The notes under the pieces were generated by a model. It was not told the DNA's origin. It did no database searches and saw only the letters and a list, made by a program, of their open reading frames with translations. DNA of 64,000 nt, from assembly GCA_041672845.1 (NCBI GenBank), contig JBAYYV010000001.1, forward strand, positions 62,001-126,000. Reading direction: 5' to 3'. Both the position numbers and the translations under genes were made by a program. Every line of letters starts with the position of its first letter. Within the stretch, counting starts at the first letter, position 1. Below, piece by piece: positions 16,820-25,211 of this stretch. Source of the stretch: JBAYDV01 sp041672845. Its GTDB lineage: Bacteria; Bacteroidota; Bacteroidia; Bacteroidales; UBA932.

Positions 16820-17392
16820 TTACTTGGCAAAGGTAATCAAAGATTTTTCACCAAAATATTTCCAAAGACTAGCGACGTGAATAGCTTGACAGATTTCATT
16901 GTTTTTTAGAGCTTCGAGTACTTCTTTTTCTTTCATGAGAAATACTTCTATATCTTCAGTAGTATCTAGATGCATATCAGTTACTTTCTTTACACCCTTG
17001 GCTAAATAAACATGTACTTTATTGCTTTGAGCTCCAGCATTAGGACAAATATCTAAAATTTTAGTCCATTTTCCTCCTTCATATCCTGTTTCTTCAGATA
17101 ACTCTCTACGAGCAGCTTCTTCATTATTGACGTCAGTCTTTTCAATAACACCTCCGCAAATTTCTAAGCTTACTCCATTAATTCCTGGGCGGAACTGTCT
17201 TTCCATTACGAATTCTCCTGTTTCAGTAATAGCTATTACACTAATCCAATCAGGATAATCTGTTATGAAGTAATCTTTTAAGATAGTTCCATTAGGTAGC
17301 TTATATGTTATATTTCTTACGTTTAACCAAGATTTATTGAATATTCTTTTACTATCTAATACTTTCCAATTTTTAATGCGAGTTTTTTCCAT
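16820..17392 (-). CDS. NUDIX hydrolase (ADP-ribose pyrophosphatase-like)
   Basis: A 190-residue protein with a NUDIX box starting GGVIEKTDVNNEEAARREL and ending SEETGY. Compared with the usual spacing there is one extra residue before the RE-L-x-EE core, and the first acidic position is Asp. The N-terminal strand pattern (W..VRNITYKLPNG..., FVMERQFRPG) fits the ADP-ribose/GDP-mannose pyrophosphatase subfamily. It is the first gene of the NUDIX-MATE-kinase unit, with 13 bases to the preferred MATE start. Confidence 0.85.
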   Translation of the reverse strand: MEKTRIKNWKVLDSKRIFNKSWLNVRNITYKLPNGTILKDYFITDYPDWISVIAITETGEFVMERQFRPGINGVSLEICGGVIEKTDVNNEEAARRELSEETGYEGGKWTKILDICPNAGAQSNKVHVYLAKGVKKVTDMHLDTTEDIEVFLMKEKEVLEALKNNEICQAIHVASLWKYFGEKSLITFAK

Positions 17393-17415
17393 TTTATTAG
17401 TTCTTATTTTTTAAG

Positions 17416-17447
17416 TTCCTATTTATACTTTTTCCTATTTCTACTTT
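17416..17447 (+). repeat. Tandem 16-base repeat upstream of the NUDIX gene
   Basis: TTCCTATTTATACTTT is followed directly by TTCCTATTTCTACTTT, two copies differing by one base, 24-55 bases upstream of the NUDIX ATG in the minus direction. It could be a regulatory leader or simple slippage. The rest of the 293-base gap up to 17685 holds no recognisable gene or clear promoter. Confidence 0.6.
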
Positions 17448-17685
17448 TAATAATAAAGTTTAATTATTTTTAAAGTTAATACCAATAAATGAAAATATGC
17501 AATAAAATTTTATTGGCTATGTGGTATAGAAATATGCCTTTAATTTTTAAGTGATTGTTTTAGAATCTTTGTAATAGTAATATTATTATGTTTCTGGCAT
17601 GATTTTTATAATAGATATTTTCCCAACGCTTATTAATAATACTTTTTATTTTTAAATATAATAATAGAAGGGAATATACCATTTT

Positions 17686-18096
17686 ATGAAAAAAAGTTAT
17701 TGGTTACAGATAATTTATCCCATTATTATAGTATGTATGTTATTTGATATTAATGTATTAAGTAATATTCATTTATTCATATTAGTCACTATTTTAGATA
17801 TTGTGTATAGTATGATTTTTATCAGTTTACTTTTATTAGTAGAGTATTTTGTTAGAAAAAAAAGTCATGCTCAGTCGTTTAAATTACCTAGACTTGAACT
17901 ACTTAGAATAATATTAGTTAGTGTTTCTGGGGGTAGTTTGGCTGCATTATTATACAAATTATTATATGAGGGGACTCATCATTTCTATATAGATGCAGAA
18001 AGTGTTATAATAATGAGCTTATTCGTAATATCTATAATATTACTTGTTATTTTATTCTCAAGTAAAAAGTACAAAATAGTATCCTATAAGAATTAA
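17686..18096 (+). CDS. Small hypothetical membrane protein, four predicted helices
   Basis: This 136-residue protein is not one I recognise. Hydrophobic segments fall at about residues 7-25, 31-53, 78-93 and 103-125, with basic loops (VRKKSHAQSF, SSKKYKIVSYKN) that suggest both ends are cytoplasmic. It is an isolated forward gene following a 293-base gap. A further 205-base gap containing paired repeats separates it from the GLPGLI gene. Homopolymer-rich codons are like those of its neighbours, so it is probably a real lineage-specific gene rather than transferred DNA. Confidence 0.6.
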   Translation: MKKSYWLQIIYPIIIVCMLFDINVLSNIHLFILVTILDIVYSMIFISLLLLVEYFVRKKSHAQSFKLPRLELLRIILVSVSGGSLAALLYKLLYEGTHHFYIDAESVIIMSLFVISIILLVILFSSKKYKIVSYKN

Positions 18097-18136
18097 AATG
18101 CCTTTGTTTAAATAATTATCTATTTTTTAAATAAAA

Positions 18137-18204
18137 ATTTGTTCCTTGTTTTTGCTCGAAAACGGAAGACAAAAACATTTGTTCCTAGAAAACCGAAGAC
18201 AAAT
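18137..18204 (+). repeat. Two related dyad repeats upstream of the GLPGLI operon
   Basis: Two copies share the frame ATTTGTTCCT ... GAAAAC(G/C)GAAGACAAA. The first spans 18137-18173 and has an 11-base longer centre; the second spans 18177-18204. In each, the outer bases form an inverted repeat (TTTGT...ACAAA), so each can fold as a hairpin. They lie 98-165 bases before the GLPGLI start and could be operators or RNA leader structures. Confidence 0.55.
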
Positions 18205-18301
18205 TTATAGTAGAATGTTTTGTTGTTTATATATAAATTATATATATAATTGTTTTTCTTTATGAATATTCCTATCTTTAATTAAATAATAAAACTTAAA
18301 C

Positions 18302-19096
18302 ATGACATCCTATAAATCATTCTCATTAGTATTTCTAGTAAGTATTTTCGTATTAATATTTAAATCTAATAATATAACTTCTCAAGAATATCAGGCAGTT
18401 TATGACAGTGAGATAAATATGGGAAAGGCAGTACATACTAGATATGTGTTGTTTATAGAACATGATCAGTGGGTATTAGCATCCAGAATATTAGATTTTA
18501 AATCTTCTATACAGATTTCATCTTCTTTAGTGATTATGTCTGATAATATGAAAAAGCAGAAAAACACTAAGAAATTAAATGAGAATAAATCTTTTACTGA
18601 TTTTTCGAAATATTCTTTAAAAGATTCTATAGCTTATGAATCTATAGATATTATGAATCATAAGTATATTCTAGAATATAAAATGAAACAGCCTGACTGG
18701 TTCATTAATATGGATAGTATAAAAGTAATAAGTAATCATAACTGTTATTTGGCTACTGCTAATATTTATGGTAGAGATTATAAGGTTTGGTTCGCTCCAG
18801 AAATTCCAGTTAAAGCAGGAATTAAAAAATTATGGGGGTTACCTGGGTTATTAGTCTCTGCTGTTTCTAACGATGGAGAATTTAAATATTATTTAAGAAG
18901 CTTTTCTCAAGCAAATACCATGTATCCTAATTTTAAAATGAAAAATATAGTATCTCGTGCTGAATTAATAAAGAAGGTTAAAATCCAGAAAAATAGGATG
19001 GAAAGATATTTTTCCACCTTATCAGAAGGAGGATCCTGTCGTTCTACACTAAGTTTCGAGGATAAAACATTAATGGAAGAGATTAATGAGAAGTAA
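18302..19096 (+). CDS. GLPGLI family secreted protein
   Basis: A 264-residue protein with an N-terminal signal or anchor segment (residues 5-27) and the family signature WGLPGLLVSA near residue 180, preceded by VWFAPEIPVKAG. GLPGLI (TIGR01200) proteins are Bacteroidota-specific, exported and of unknown function. They are commonly encoded beside TonB-type outer-membrane barrels. Here the stop overlaps the start of such a barrel gene by 11 bases, so the two are translationally coupled. Confidence 0.85.
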   Translation: MTSYKSFSLVFLVSIFVLIFKSNNITSQEYQAVYDSEINMGKAVHTRYVLFIEHDQWVLASRILDFKSSIQISSSLVIMSDNMKKQKNTKKLNENKSFTDFSKYSLKDSIAYESIDIMNHKYILEYKMKQPDWFINMDSIKVISNHNCYLATANIYGRDYKVWFAPEIPVKAGIKKLWGLPGLLVSAVSNDGEFKYYLRSFSQANTMYPNFKMKNIVSRAELIKKVKIQKNRMERYFSTLSEGGSCRSTLSFEDKTLMEEINEK

Positions 19097-21707
19097 ATTA
19101 TCTTTTATATTAATAGTAAATAGTCTTTTTATTATAAGCTGCATTTTCCCATTTCAGAATATTTTAGCTCAGAATATTTCTGTAGTTAAGTCAGAAAAAA
19201 CCATATTTTCAGGTCAAATCATTGATATTAATGATAGCTTGGTAATAGGTGCTAATGTAGTATTAAGAGATAAAAATCAAAAGATTATCGTTCTGGGTAG
19301 TAGTGATAAAAATGGAGAATTTGCTCTTAATTATAAAAATAAAGAAATAGCCTTTGTGGAATTTTTACATCTTAATTATCAGAAGAAAAAGATGAGAATT
19401 TCAGAATTCCATTCTCCTGTGAGGATGTCTTTTAGAGAAAATACATTAAGTTCTGTAGTAATCTCAGCTCATAAATTTAGTATTAATAAAGATACCAATA
19501 CCTTTTATGTACAAGCATATACAGATAGTACAGAGACCAATATAGAAGAGGTTATTAAGAAACTACCTGGGATGAAGGTAGATAAGCAGGGGAAGATATC
19601 ATTTAATGGAAAGAGGATTAGTAAACTATTATTAGATGGCGCTGATATGTTCGGTGGAGATTATAGTGTGGCCAGTAGAACTATTAAGCCTGAGATGATA
19701 GCTAAGATACAGACCATAGATGATTACCATGAGAATAAACTGTTAAAAGGTCTTGTGAAATCTGATGAAATGGCTATTAATCTAAGCATGGATAAAAGTA
19801 AAAAGGGAGTGATGGGAAAGCTTCAGGGGAGCTTAGGTGTGCCTAAAGTTTATGGAGGAATGTCTAATATGTTTTATATTTCACCGATGTTTAAAGTGCA
19901 GAGCATTAGTTCTGTCGATAATAATAACACTAAGGCTAATACTTATTCTTTTTCTAATAAAATGCGTCTTTATGATATTAGTAAGGAATATACTAGCTGG
20001 GCAGATTCTAGATTAATCTATTCTGCATATTCTCAGAGTACTTCTAATAATGTATTCGATAAATATAAAGAAAGAAGACAGGTAGAAATCCTTAATACTT
20101 ATTCTAAGCCTAATGATATGGTAGAGATTTCATCTAATTTTACATTCTCTAAATCTAAGTTTGAATCTGATTATTCTAATTTTACTAATTATTATAATAA
20201 TGATGTTAAAACATCTTATGATAGAAGTAATAATTTAAAACCCACTACTATAGGTGGTAATATTAAATTAATATATAATATTAATGATAAATTAAGACTA
20301 GAGATAAACTCCTTAGCTGATAGCTTTAATGGAACTAATTTAGAGTCTATAGATGATAATATTAAGCATAGTCTTACTAATACAGATATAAGTGATAAAT
20401 ATCTATTTATTAATAATGAATGTAATCTTTCATATTTGATTAATAAAAATACCTATTCATCATTTGATATGAAATATCTATATAATGATAATTCTCAGTT
20501 ATTTTATTACAATAATACTGAGTCTGATGATATAATTCTTAATCAGAAGGTAAGGGCTTTTACTAGATCCTTACAGTTAAGATCTAGTATGGTTCATAAT
20601 TTCAATTCTTATTTCGATATAGGAATGGGTTTTCAATATGAGAATAGGGCTGAAAATATGAATATCATTAATAATAGCTTATTTTCTGATACTAAATTAA
20701 CTAATAATATAGCTAATATTTATATTAATCCTATATTCCATATAGGAATCTCTGATATATCATTGAATATAAAAGCAGGCCCTACATGGATGAATAATTA
20801 TTCTAAGAATGAAGACCGTAAATGCTATTTTTCTTCCCTACTAAAATATCAGTTATTAAAATCTTATAATAAGTTTATCGCATCCTTATCTTATGAAAAA
20901 TCAGCATTGCCGTCTGAGGCTTTTTTAGCTAATTCGTATTATACTAGTTTCAGAACTCATAAAAGGCAGATGGCTGAAATAGATCAATATGTTTCTAGTT
21001 ATTTGGCTACTATTAGTTATTTCTATTCAGATCTTTTCGATGGTTTTAATATGAATAGCTTATATTCTGTAAATTATCAGGAGGGTTTAGCCTTATCTTT
21101 ATTAGATGTGTCTTCCGATATAACAGAAATAAGATATACCTATGATAATAATGTTTTAACTCAGTTAGTAAATCTTTCTTTAGAAAAATATATAGATCCT
21201 TTATTTTCTACTCTGAAGTTTTCCACTAATCTTTTTCACAATAGGTATTATAGTGGAATTAGTACTACTGAAAATAGATTAAATTCTGTATTATCTATGA
21301 ATTATAGATTAAAATATTCTACAGCTTTTCGCCTTCCTATTAACTTTATTTTAAAGGCATCATATAATACTAGTAAGATCTCAGGATCTGCTTATACCGA
21401 TGTTAAGAATTCGTATTTTAATTTTACTCAGAAACTATTTTTTAGATTAAATTCTCTTAGTATTAAAATTAGTTCAGATGAATATTATAATAATAGTTCT
21501 AATGCAGATAATGGGTTTTTAACTAATCTTAATGCTAGAGCTTCTTATTCATTTCTAAAGAACCAGTTGATTTTTGGAATAGATGCATACAATTTGTTAA
21601 ATATTAATCATATAGATGCTATTTTTCAGAATGAGTATCACATAATAAATAATATCTATTATCTACCACGAAGACAGCTTCTTTTTAGCCTTTCTTATTC
21701 ATTTTAG
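19086..21707 (+). CDS. Outer-membrane beta-barrel protein with carboxypeptidase-like regulatory domain
   Basis: This 873-residue protein has a signal peptide ending near ILAQ and a CarboxypepD_reg-like domain at residues 40-115 (FSGQIIDINDSLVIGANVVLRDK, with NGEFAL). A plug-like segment follows (TNIEEVIKKLPGMKVDKQGKISFNGK...LLLDG), then a long Tyr/Asn/Ser-rich barrel ending in YSF. It fits the OMP_b-brl family of TonB-dependent receptor relatives rather than the SusC group. It overlaps the GLPGLI gene by 11 bases, and no SusD or substrate enzyme is nearby, so the substrate is unknown. Export or surface assembly is as plausible as import. Confidence 0.82.
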   Translation: MRSKLSFILIVNSLFIISCIFPFQNILAQNISVVKSEKTIFSGQIIDINDSLVIGANVVLRDKNQKIIVLGSSDKNGEFALNYKNKEIAFVEFLHLNYQKKKMRISEFHSPVRMSFRENTLSSVVISAHKFSINKDTNTFYVQAYTDSTETNIEEVIKKLPGMKVDKQGKISFNGKRISKLLLDGADMFGGDYSVASRTIKPEMIAKIQTIDDYHENKLLKGLVKSDEMAINLSMDKSKKGVMGKLQGSLGVPKVYGGMSNMFYISPMFKVQSISSVDNNNTKANTYSFSNKMRLYDISKEYTSWADSRLIYSAYSQSTSNNVFDKYKERRQVEILNTYSKPNDMVEISSNFTFSKSKFESDYSNFTNYYNNDVKTSYDRSNNLKPTTIGGNIKLIYNINDKLRLEINSLADSFNGTNLESIDDNIKHSLTNTDISDKYLFINNECNLSYLINKNTYSSFDMKYLYNDNSQLFYYNNTESDDIILNQKVRAFTRSLQLRSSMVHNFNSYFDIGMGFQYENRAENMNIINNSLFSDTKLTNNIANIYINPIFHIGISDISLNIKAGPTWMNNYSKNEDRKCYFSSLLKYQLLKSYNKFIASLSYEKSALPSEAFLANSYYTSFRTHKRQMAEIDQYVSSYLATISYFYSDLFDGFNMNSLYSVNYQEGLALSLLDVSSDITEIRYTYDNNVLTQLVNLSLEKYIDPLFSTLKFSTNLFHNRYYSGISTTENRLNSVLSMNYRLKYSTAFRLPINFILKASYNTSKISGSAYTDVKNSYFNFTQKLFFRLNSLSIKISSDEYYNNSSNADNGFLTNLNARASYSFLKNQLIFGIDAYNLLNINHIDAIFQNEYHIINNIYYLPRRQLLFSLSYSF

Positions 21708-21760
21708 TCATTATATAAAAATAAAGTTACATAAAAAATTTATATTCTAAAATTTAATGT

Positions 21761-21768
21761 TAAATTTG
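21761..21768 (+). promoter_or_regulatory. -7 promoter element of the cold-shock gene
   Basis: TAAATTTG matches TAnnTTTG. Transcription would start around 21774, leaving a leader of only about 16 bases before the ATG at 21790. Confidence 0.5.
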
Positions 21769-21789
21769 GACTTAATTAAAAATGATATA

Positions 21790-21981
21790 ATGAATAACGG
21801 AACAGTAAAATTTTTCAACAGAGCCAAAGGTTTTGGATTTATCACTCCTGATGATGGAGGTAAAGATGTCTTTGTTCATCAAAACGGATTAATCGATGAA
21901 ATCGATGAAGGCGATAAAGTAAGTTATGAAGTAGAGGAAACTCCAAAAGGACTTAATGCTTTAAAGGTCAAAAGACTATAG
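21790..21981 (+). CDS. Cold-shock domain protein (CspA family)
   Basis: A 63-residue single cold-shock domain that binds single-stranded RNA or DNA. RNP-1 is KGFGFI and RNP-2 is VFVHQ, in the normal order. It starts MNNGTVKFFNR. An in-frame ATG at 21757 lies upstream of the apparent transcription start and would add unrelated residues, so 21790 is preferred. The predicted leader is very short, unlike the long thermosensing leader of E. coli cspA. A terminator follows at 22051. Confidence 0.93.
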   Translation: MNNGTVKFFNRAKGFGFITPDDGGKDVFVHQNGLIDEIDEGDKVSYEVEETPKGLNALKVKRL

Positions 21982-22048
21982 TATATTATTTGATTTTATG
22001 TATCGTCCTGAAAAAAATTCAGATTTCGATACTATAATAATATAATAA

Positions 22049-22192
22049 TTAATCAGTATAAATAGAAGTTAAATTCTGTTTGTACTGATTTTTTTTAAAA
22101 TTAAGCACGATAGTATCTTTCTGAACAGACACGATAGAAGTTATAATAAGAATAAGAAGTAGGGGTAGAGCACATTTTTTAAGTTTTCTCAT
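22049..22192 (-). CDS. Possible small exported peptide or truncated TolC-like remnant
   Basis: On the minus strand an ATG at 22192 opens 47 codons: a basic MRKLKK start, a strongly hydrophobic segment (ALPLLLILIITSIVSV) and then QKDTIVLNFKKNQ before a stop. This looks like a signal peptide plus the first strand of a secreted protein. It begins 23 bases after the last permease gene of the ABC exporter operon, exactly where a TolC-like outer-membrane channel could be expected, and DTIVLNF resembles the first mature residues of such channels. The 3' end overlaps the cold-shock terminator. It may be a pseudogene stub, a real short secreted peptide, or chance. Confidence 0.35.
   Translation of the reverse strand: MRKLKKCALPLLLILIITSIVSVQKDTIVLNFKKNQYKQNLTSIYTD
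22051..22096 (+). terminator. Rho-independent terminator of the cold-shock gene
   Basis: AATCAGTA (22051-22058) pairs with TACTGATT (22083-22090), followed by six T residues. Confidence 0.65.
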
Positions 22193-22215
22193 TTTATATG
22201 GCCGTCAGGCTAAAT

Positions 22216-23337
22216 CTAACTAACTTTTTTATATACTCTGAAGATTGCGAAATTTATAATTATTGCCATTCCTAATAATATTAAGAAATAATGGAATACG
22301 TTCGCGAAATTACTGCCTTTTAGTATGATTAATCGTAATGTATCTACCATATAGTAAGCTGGGTTTATCATTGATATTTTCTGTGCCCATACTGGCATAC
22401 TTTCTACAGGAGTGAATAGTCCACTCATCAAGATGAAGATGAACATAAAAAATAGTGATACGAAGATAGATTGGGTCTGTGTTTCTGATATGTTCGATAT
22501 TAAAAATCCTATTCCTAATACTACTAAGAGATATACAGAAATCATGAGGTAAAGGAGTGGAATACTTCCTACTATTTGTAGTCTGAATAAGCTAATAGCT
22601 ATAAGGATCCCTAGAGTGAACTGGAGGATTCCTATTATGAAGAAAGGGACTAATTTACCGATAATAAATTGGGCTTTGGTAATAGGAATGACGTTTAATT
22701 GTTCTATAGTTCCGACTTCTTTTTCTCTTACTACATTAAGTGCTGTCAGAAGTATTCCCATGATAGTTATTATGATGCATAAAATACCAGGTAGCATATA
22801 TGATTTATAGTTTAACTGTGGATTATACCAATCGGAATATTCTACGTTTATTTGGGACGAATTTTGTGTGGAGGTAGTTTTTATGACTCTTTGAAATGTT
22901 TCTGATTTGTAATAAGTAGCCATAGTTTTAGCTATGTATGATGAGGATACTCCAGCTTTCATACTATTTATAGCATTAACTGCTATGAATAAACCTGGTC
23001 TAGTTCCTTTTTTAAGATCTTGTTCGAAATTATTTGGAATTTCTATTATGATATCTACTTTTTCTCGATCAAATTCTTTTAGTCCTTCGGTATAATCTTT
23101 TTCTATGTTTTTTAGTTTAAAATATCCTGAACTTACGAAACTATTTTTAAGTGATAGAGACAATTCGGTATTATCCCTATCTATGACACCCATATTTAGA
23201 TGTTTGATTTCGAAGTTGGCTGCGTAAACTAATATTATTAATTGCAGAATAGGAGCCATTATAATAATTTTCATTATTAATTTATTCCTAATTATTTGTA
23301 AGAATTCTTTTCTTATTAATTCTAATGTTACATTCAT
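22216..23337 (-). CDS. ABC-2 type exporter permease (YbhR/YbhS-like), distal copy
   Basis: A 373-residue ABC-2 permease with one N-terminal helix (residues 22-43), a long extracytoplasmic loop of about 130 residues and five C-terminal helices from about 175. The conserved REKEVGTIEQL motif lies at the start of the second membrane domain, with SMPVWAQKISMINPAYYMVDTLR near the end. It pairs with the homologous permease immediately upstream (12 bases away) to form a heterodimeric channel for the split ATPase genes. Likely substrates are drugs or hydrophobic toxins by analogy with YbhFSR. Confidence 0.9.
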   Translation of the reverse strand: MNVTLELIRKEFLQIIRNKLIMKIIIMAPILQLIILVYAANFEIKHLNMGVIDRDNTELSLSLKNSFVSSGYFKLKNIEKDYTEGLKEFDREKVDIIIEIPNNFEQDLKKGTRPGLFIAVNAINSMKAGVSSSYIAKTMATYYKSETFQRVIKTTSTQNSSQINVEYSDWYNPQLNYKSYMLPGILCIIITIMGILLTALNVVREKEVGTIEQLNVIPITKAQFIIGKLVPFFIIGILQFTLGILIAISLFRLQIVGSIPLLYLMISVYLLVVLGIGFLISNISETQTQSIFVSLFFMFIFILMSGLFTPVESMPVWAQKISMINPAYYMVDTLRLIILKGSNFANVFHYFLILLGMAIIINFAIFRVYKKVS

Positions 23338-23349
23338 AACTTTCTTTGT

Positions 23350-24450
23350 TTAGATTTTATTGTATTTTTTTATACTTAATGTTATGAAAAACATACTCAT
23401 GGCTGTTAAAACAGTAAGTTGCATCCAAATAAAATGTAATCCTTCTCCTTTAATCATTATAGTTTTAAGACCTTCGATGAACCATGTCGCAGGGAATAAC
23501 TGACTTATTCCTTGTAAGAATAATGGCATATTTTCTATAGGATATATAAACCCTGATAAAAGGGTAGTGGGTAGAAATAATGAAATTATCGATAAAATTA
23601 ATGCTGCTTGTTGTGTATCTGTTATGGAGGAAACAAATACTCCAATAGATAGGGCTGTCAATAAAAAAATAATGAATAACAATGCTAGTAATAAATAACT
23701 TCCATTTATAGGCATATTGAAAATGACTACACTCATTCCCATTATTATTACGACATCTAGTAAACTTAACAATAAGTAAGGAATAAGTTTTCCTATAATG
23801 ATATGATAAATCTTTAGTGGAGATACTTTTAAGATGTTTAGGGTGCCTGTTTCTTTTTCTTTCGTTAGGGATACTGCACTCATAATAGCTGAAACCAGTG
23901 TTAATATTAGGGCTAATAATCCTGGAACAAACATATAAACGTCTTTAAGCTCAGGGTTATATACTAGTCTTAAAGATAAATTTATAGGATCTGATATGTA
24001 TGGAATATTTAATTTTTCTTGTCTAAAAGATGTAATAATGGCTTCTAAATATTGCTTAAAAATGGTGGAGTTATTTAGATTTGTGGCATCTGTTATTATT
24101 TGAAGATTTGTAGTACCTAACTTAATAAAATCTCTTGAAAAATTAGGTGGAATAATTACTGCACAAGATATATCTTTATTTTTAAACTTTTCTTCTATTT
24201 CACTATCTGTTTGAACGTTAGCTTTATTTATGAAGTATTTAGATGCTAAAATTTTATTAGTTAATTCTATAGACATTTCATCTTTAGATTTATCTAATAT
24301 GGTTATCGGTACATTCTTTACTTCAGAACGTATAGCGAAACCGAAGAGTATAATAAGTACTATCGGTAAGATAAAGATGATAAGTAATGTTTTCTTATCT
24401 CTAAAAATATGTTGAAATTCCTTTCTTATGAAAGGTCTTAATTTATTCAT
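23350..24450 (-). CDS. ABC-2 type exporter permease (YbhR/YbhS-like), proximal copy
   Basis: A 366-residue homologue of the next gene, with the same plan: an N-terminal helix (LLIIFILPIVLIILFGFA), a periplasmic domain, then KEKETGTLNILKVSPL and five helices. The ENMPLFLQGISQLFPATWFIEGLK block is the counterpart of the distal copy. The 11-base gap to the upstream ATPase gene and 12-base gap to the distal permease support a single transcript. Confidence 0.9.
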   Translation of the reverse strand: MNKLRPFIRKEFQHIFRDKKTLLIIFILPIVLIILFGFAIRSEVKNVPITILDKSKDEMSIELTNKILASKYFINKANVQTDSEIEEKFKNKDISCAVIIPPNFSRDFIKLGTTNLQIITDATNLNNSTIFKQYLEAIITSFRQEKLNIPYISDPINLSLRLVYNPELKDVYMFVPGLLALILTLVSAIMSAVSLTKEKETGTLNILKVSPLKIYHIIIGKLIPYLLLSLLDVVIIMGMSVVIFNMPINGSYLLLALLFIIFLLTALSIGVFVSSITDTQQAALILSIISLFLPTTLLSGFIYPIENMPLFLQGISQLFPATWFIEGLKTIMIKGEGLHFIWMQLTVLTAMSMFFITLSIKKYNKI

Positions 24451-24461
24451 CTTTGATATTT

Positions 24462-25211
24462 TTAAAGTGTGGAAGTATCTCTTGCTAATAAATAAAATAA
24501 TTCGTTCATATTCTTAACTTTAAATTCTTCTTTTAATTTATCTGGAGAACCTAGTGCCATTATTTTTCCATTTACCATAAGAGAAATTCTATCGCAATAT
24601 TCTGCTTCGTCCATATAATGGGTGGTGACAAATACTGTAGTTCCTTTTTCTGCTGTTTCGTAAATAAGATTCCAGAAACTTCTTCTAGTTACTGGATCTA
24701 CTCCTCCAGTAGGTTCGTCTAAAAATATTATTTTAGGATTATGAATTACTGCTATGGAGAAGGCTAACTTTTGTTTCCAGCCTAAAGGGAGGCTTTTTAC
24801 TAATGTGTTTTCATGTTTTGTCATCCCTAATTTTGTAAGAAGATTCTTGGTACTTTCTTTGATTTGAGTGGATGACAATCCATAAACTGATGCATAGAAT
24901 CTTATGTTTTCAAATACTGTTAAGTCTTCATATAATGAGAACTTTTGACTCATGTATCCTATATTTCTTTTAATCTTTTCTTGTTGGTTGTTTATATCAA
25001 AACCTCCGACTGTCCCTTCTCCTGATGTGGCATATGATAATCCGCATAACATTCTCATAGCTGTAGTTTTACCTGCGCCGTTAGCTCCTAAAAATCCGAA
25101 GATTTCACCCTTTTTTACATCTAAGGAAATAGCATCTACAGCTGTGAAATTACCAAATTTCTTAGTGAGATTTTTTATATGTACGTTTATCTCTGTGCTA
25201 GGATTATTCAT
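24462..25211 (-). CDS. ABC exporter ATP-binding protein (second half of YbhF-type)
   Basis: This 249-residue ATPase has Walker A GANGAGKTT, Walker B IIFLDEPTGG and an H-loop in VFVTTHYMDEAEYCDR. The signature motif is altered: LPLGWKQK stands where LSGGQ is usual, as in the C-terminal half of YbhF. It overlaps the upstream ATPase gene by 8 bases. Together they look like a YbhF-type double ATPase split into two genes, with the consensus signature in the partner. Confidence 0.92.
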   Translation of the reverse strand: MNNPSTEINVHIKNLTKKFGNFTAVDAISLDVKKGEIFGFLGANGAGKTTAMRMLCGLSYATSGEGTVGGFDINNQQEKIKRNIGYMSQKFSLYEDLTVFENIRFYASVYGLSSTQIKESTKNLLTKLGMTKHENTLVKSLPLGWKQKLAFSIAVIHNPKIIFLDEPTGGVDPVTRRSFWNLIYETAEKGTTVFVTTHYMDEAEYCDRISLMVNGKIMALGSPDKLKEEFKVKNMNELFYLLARDTSTL

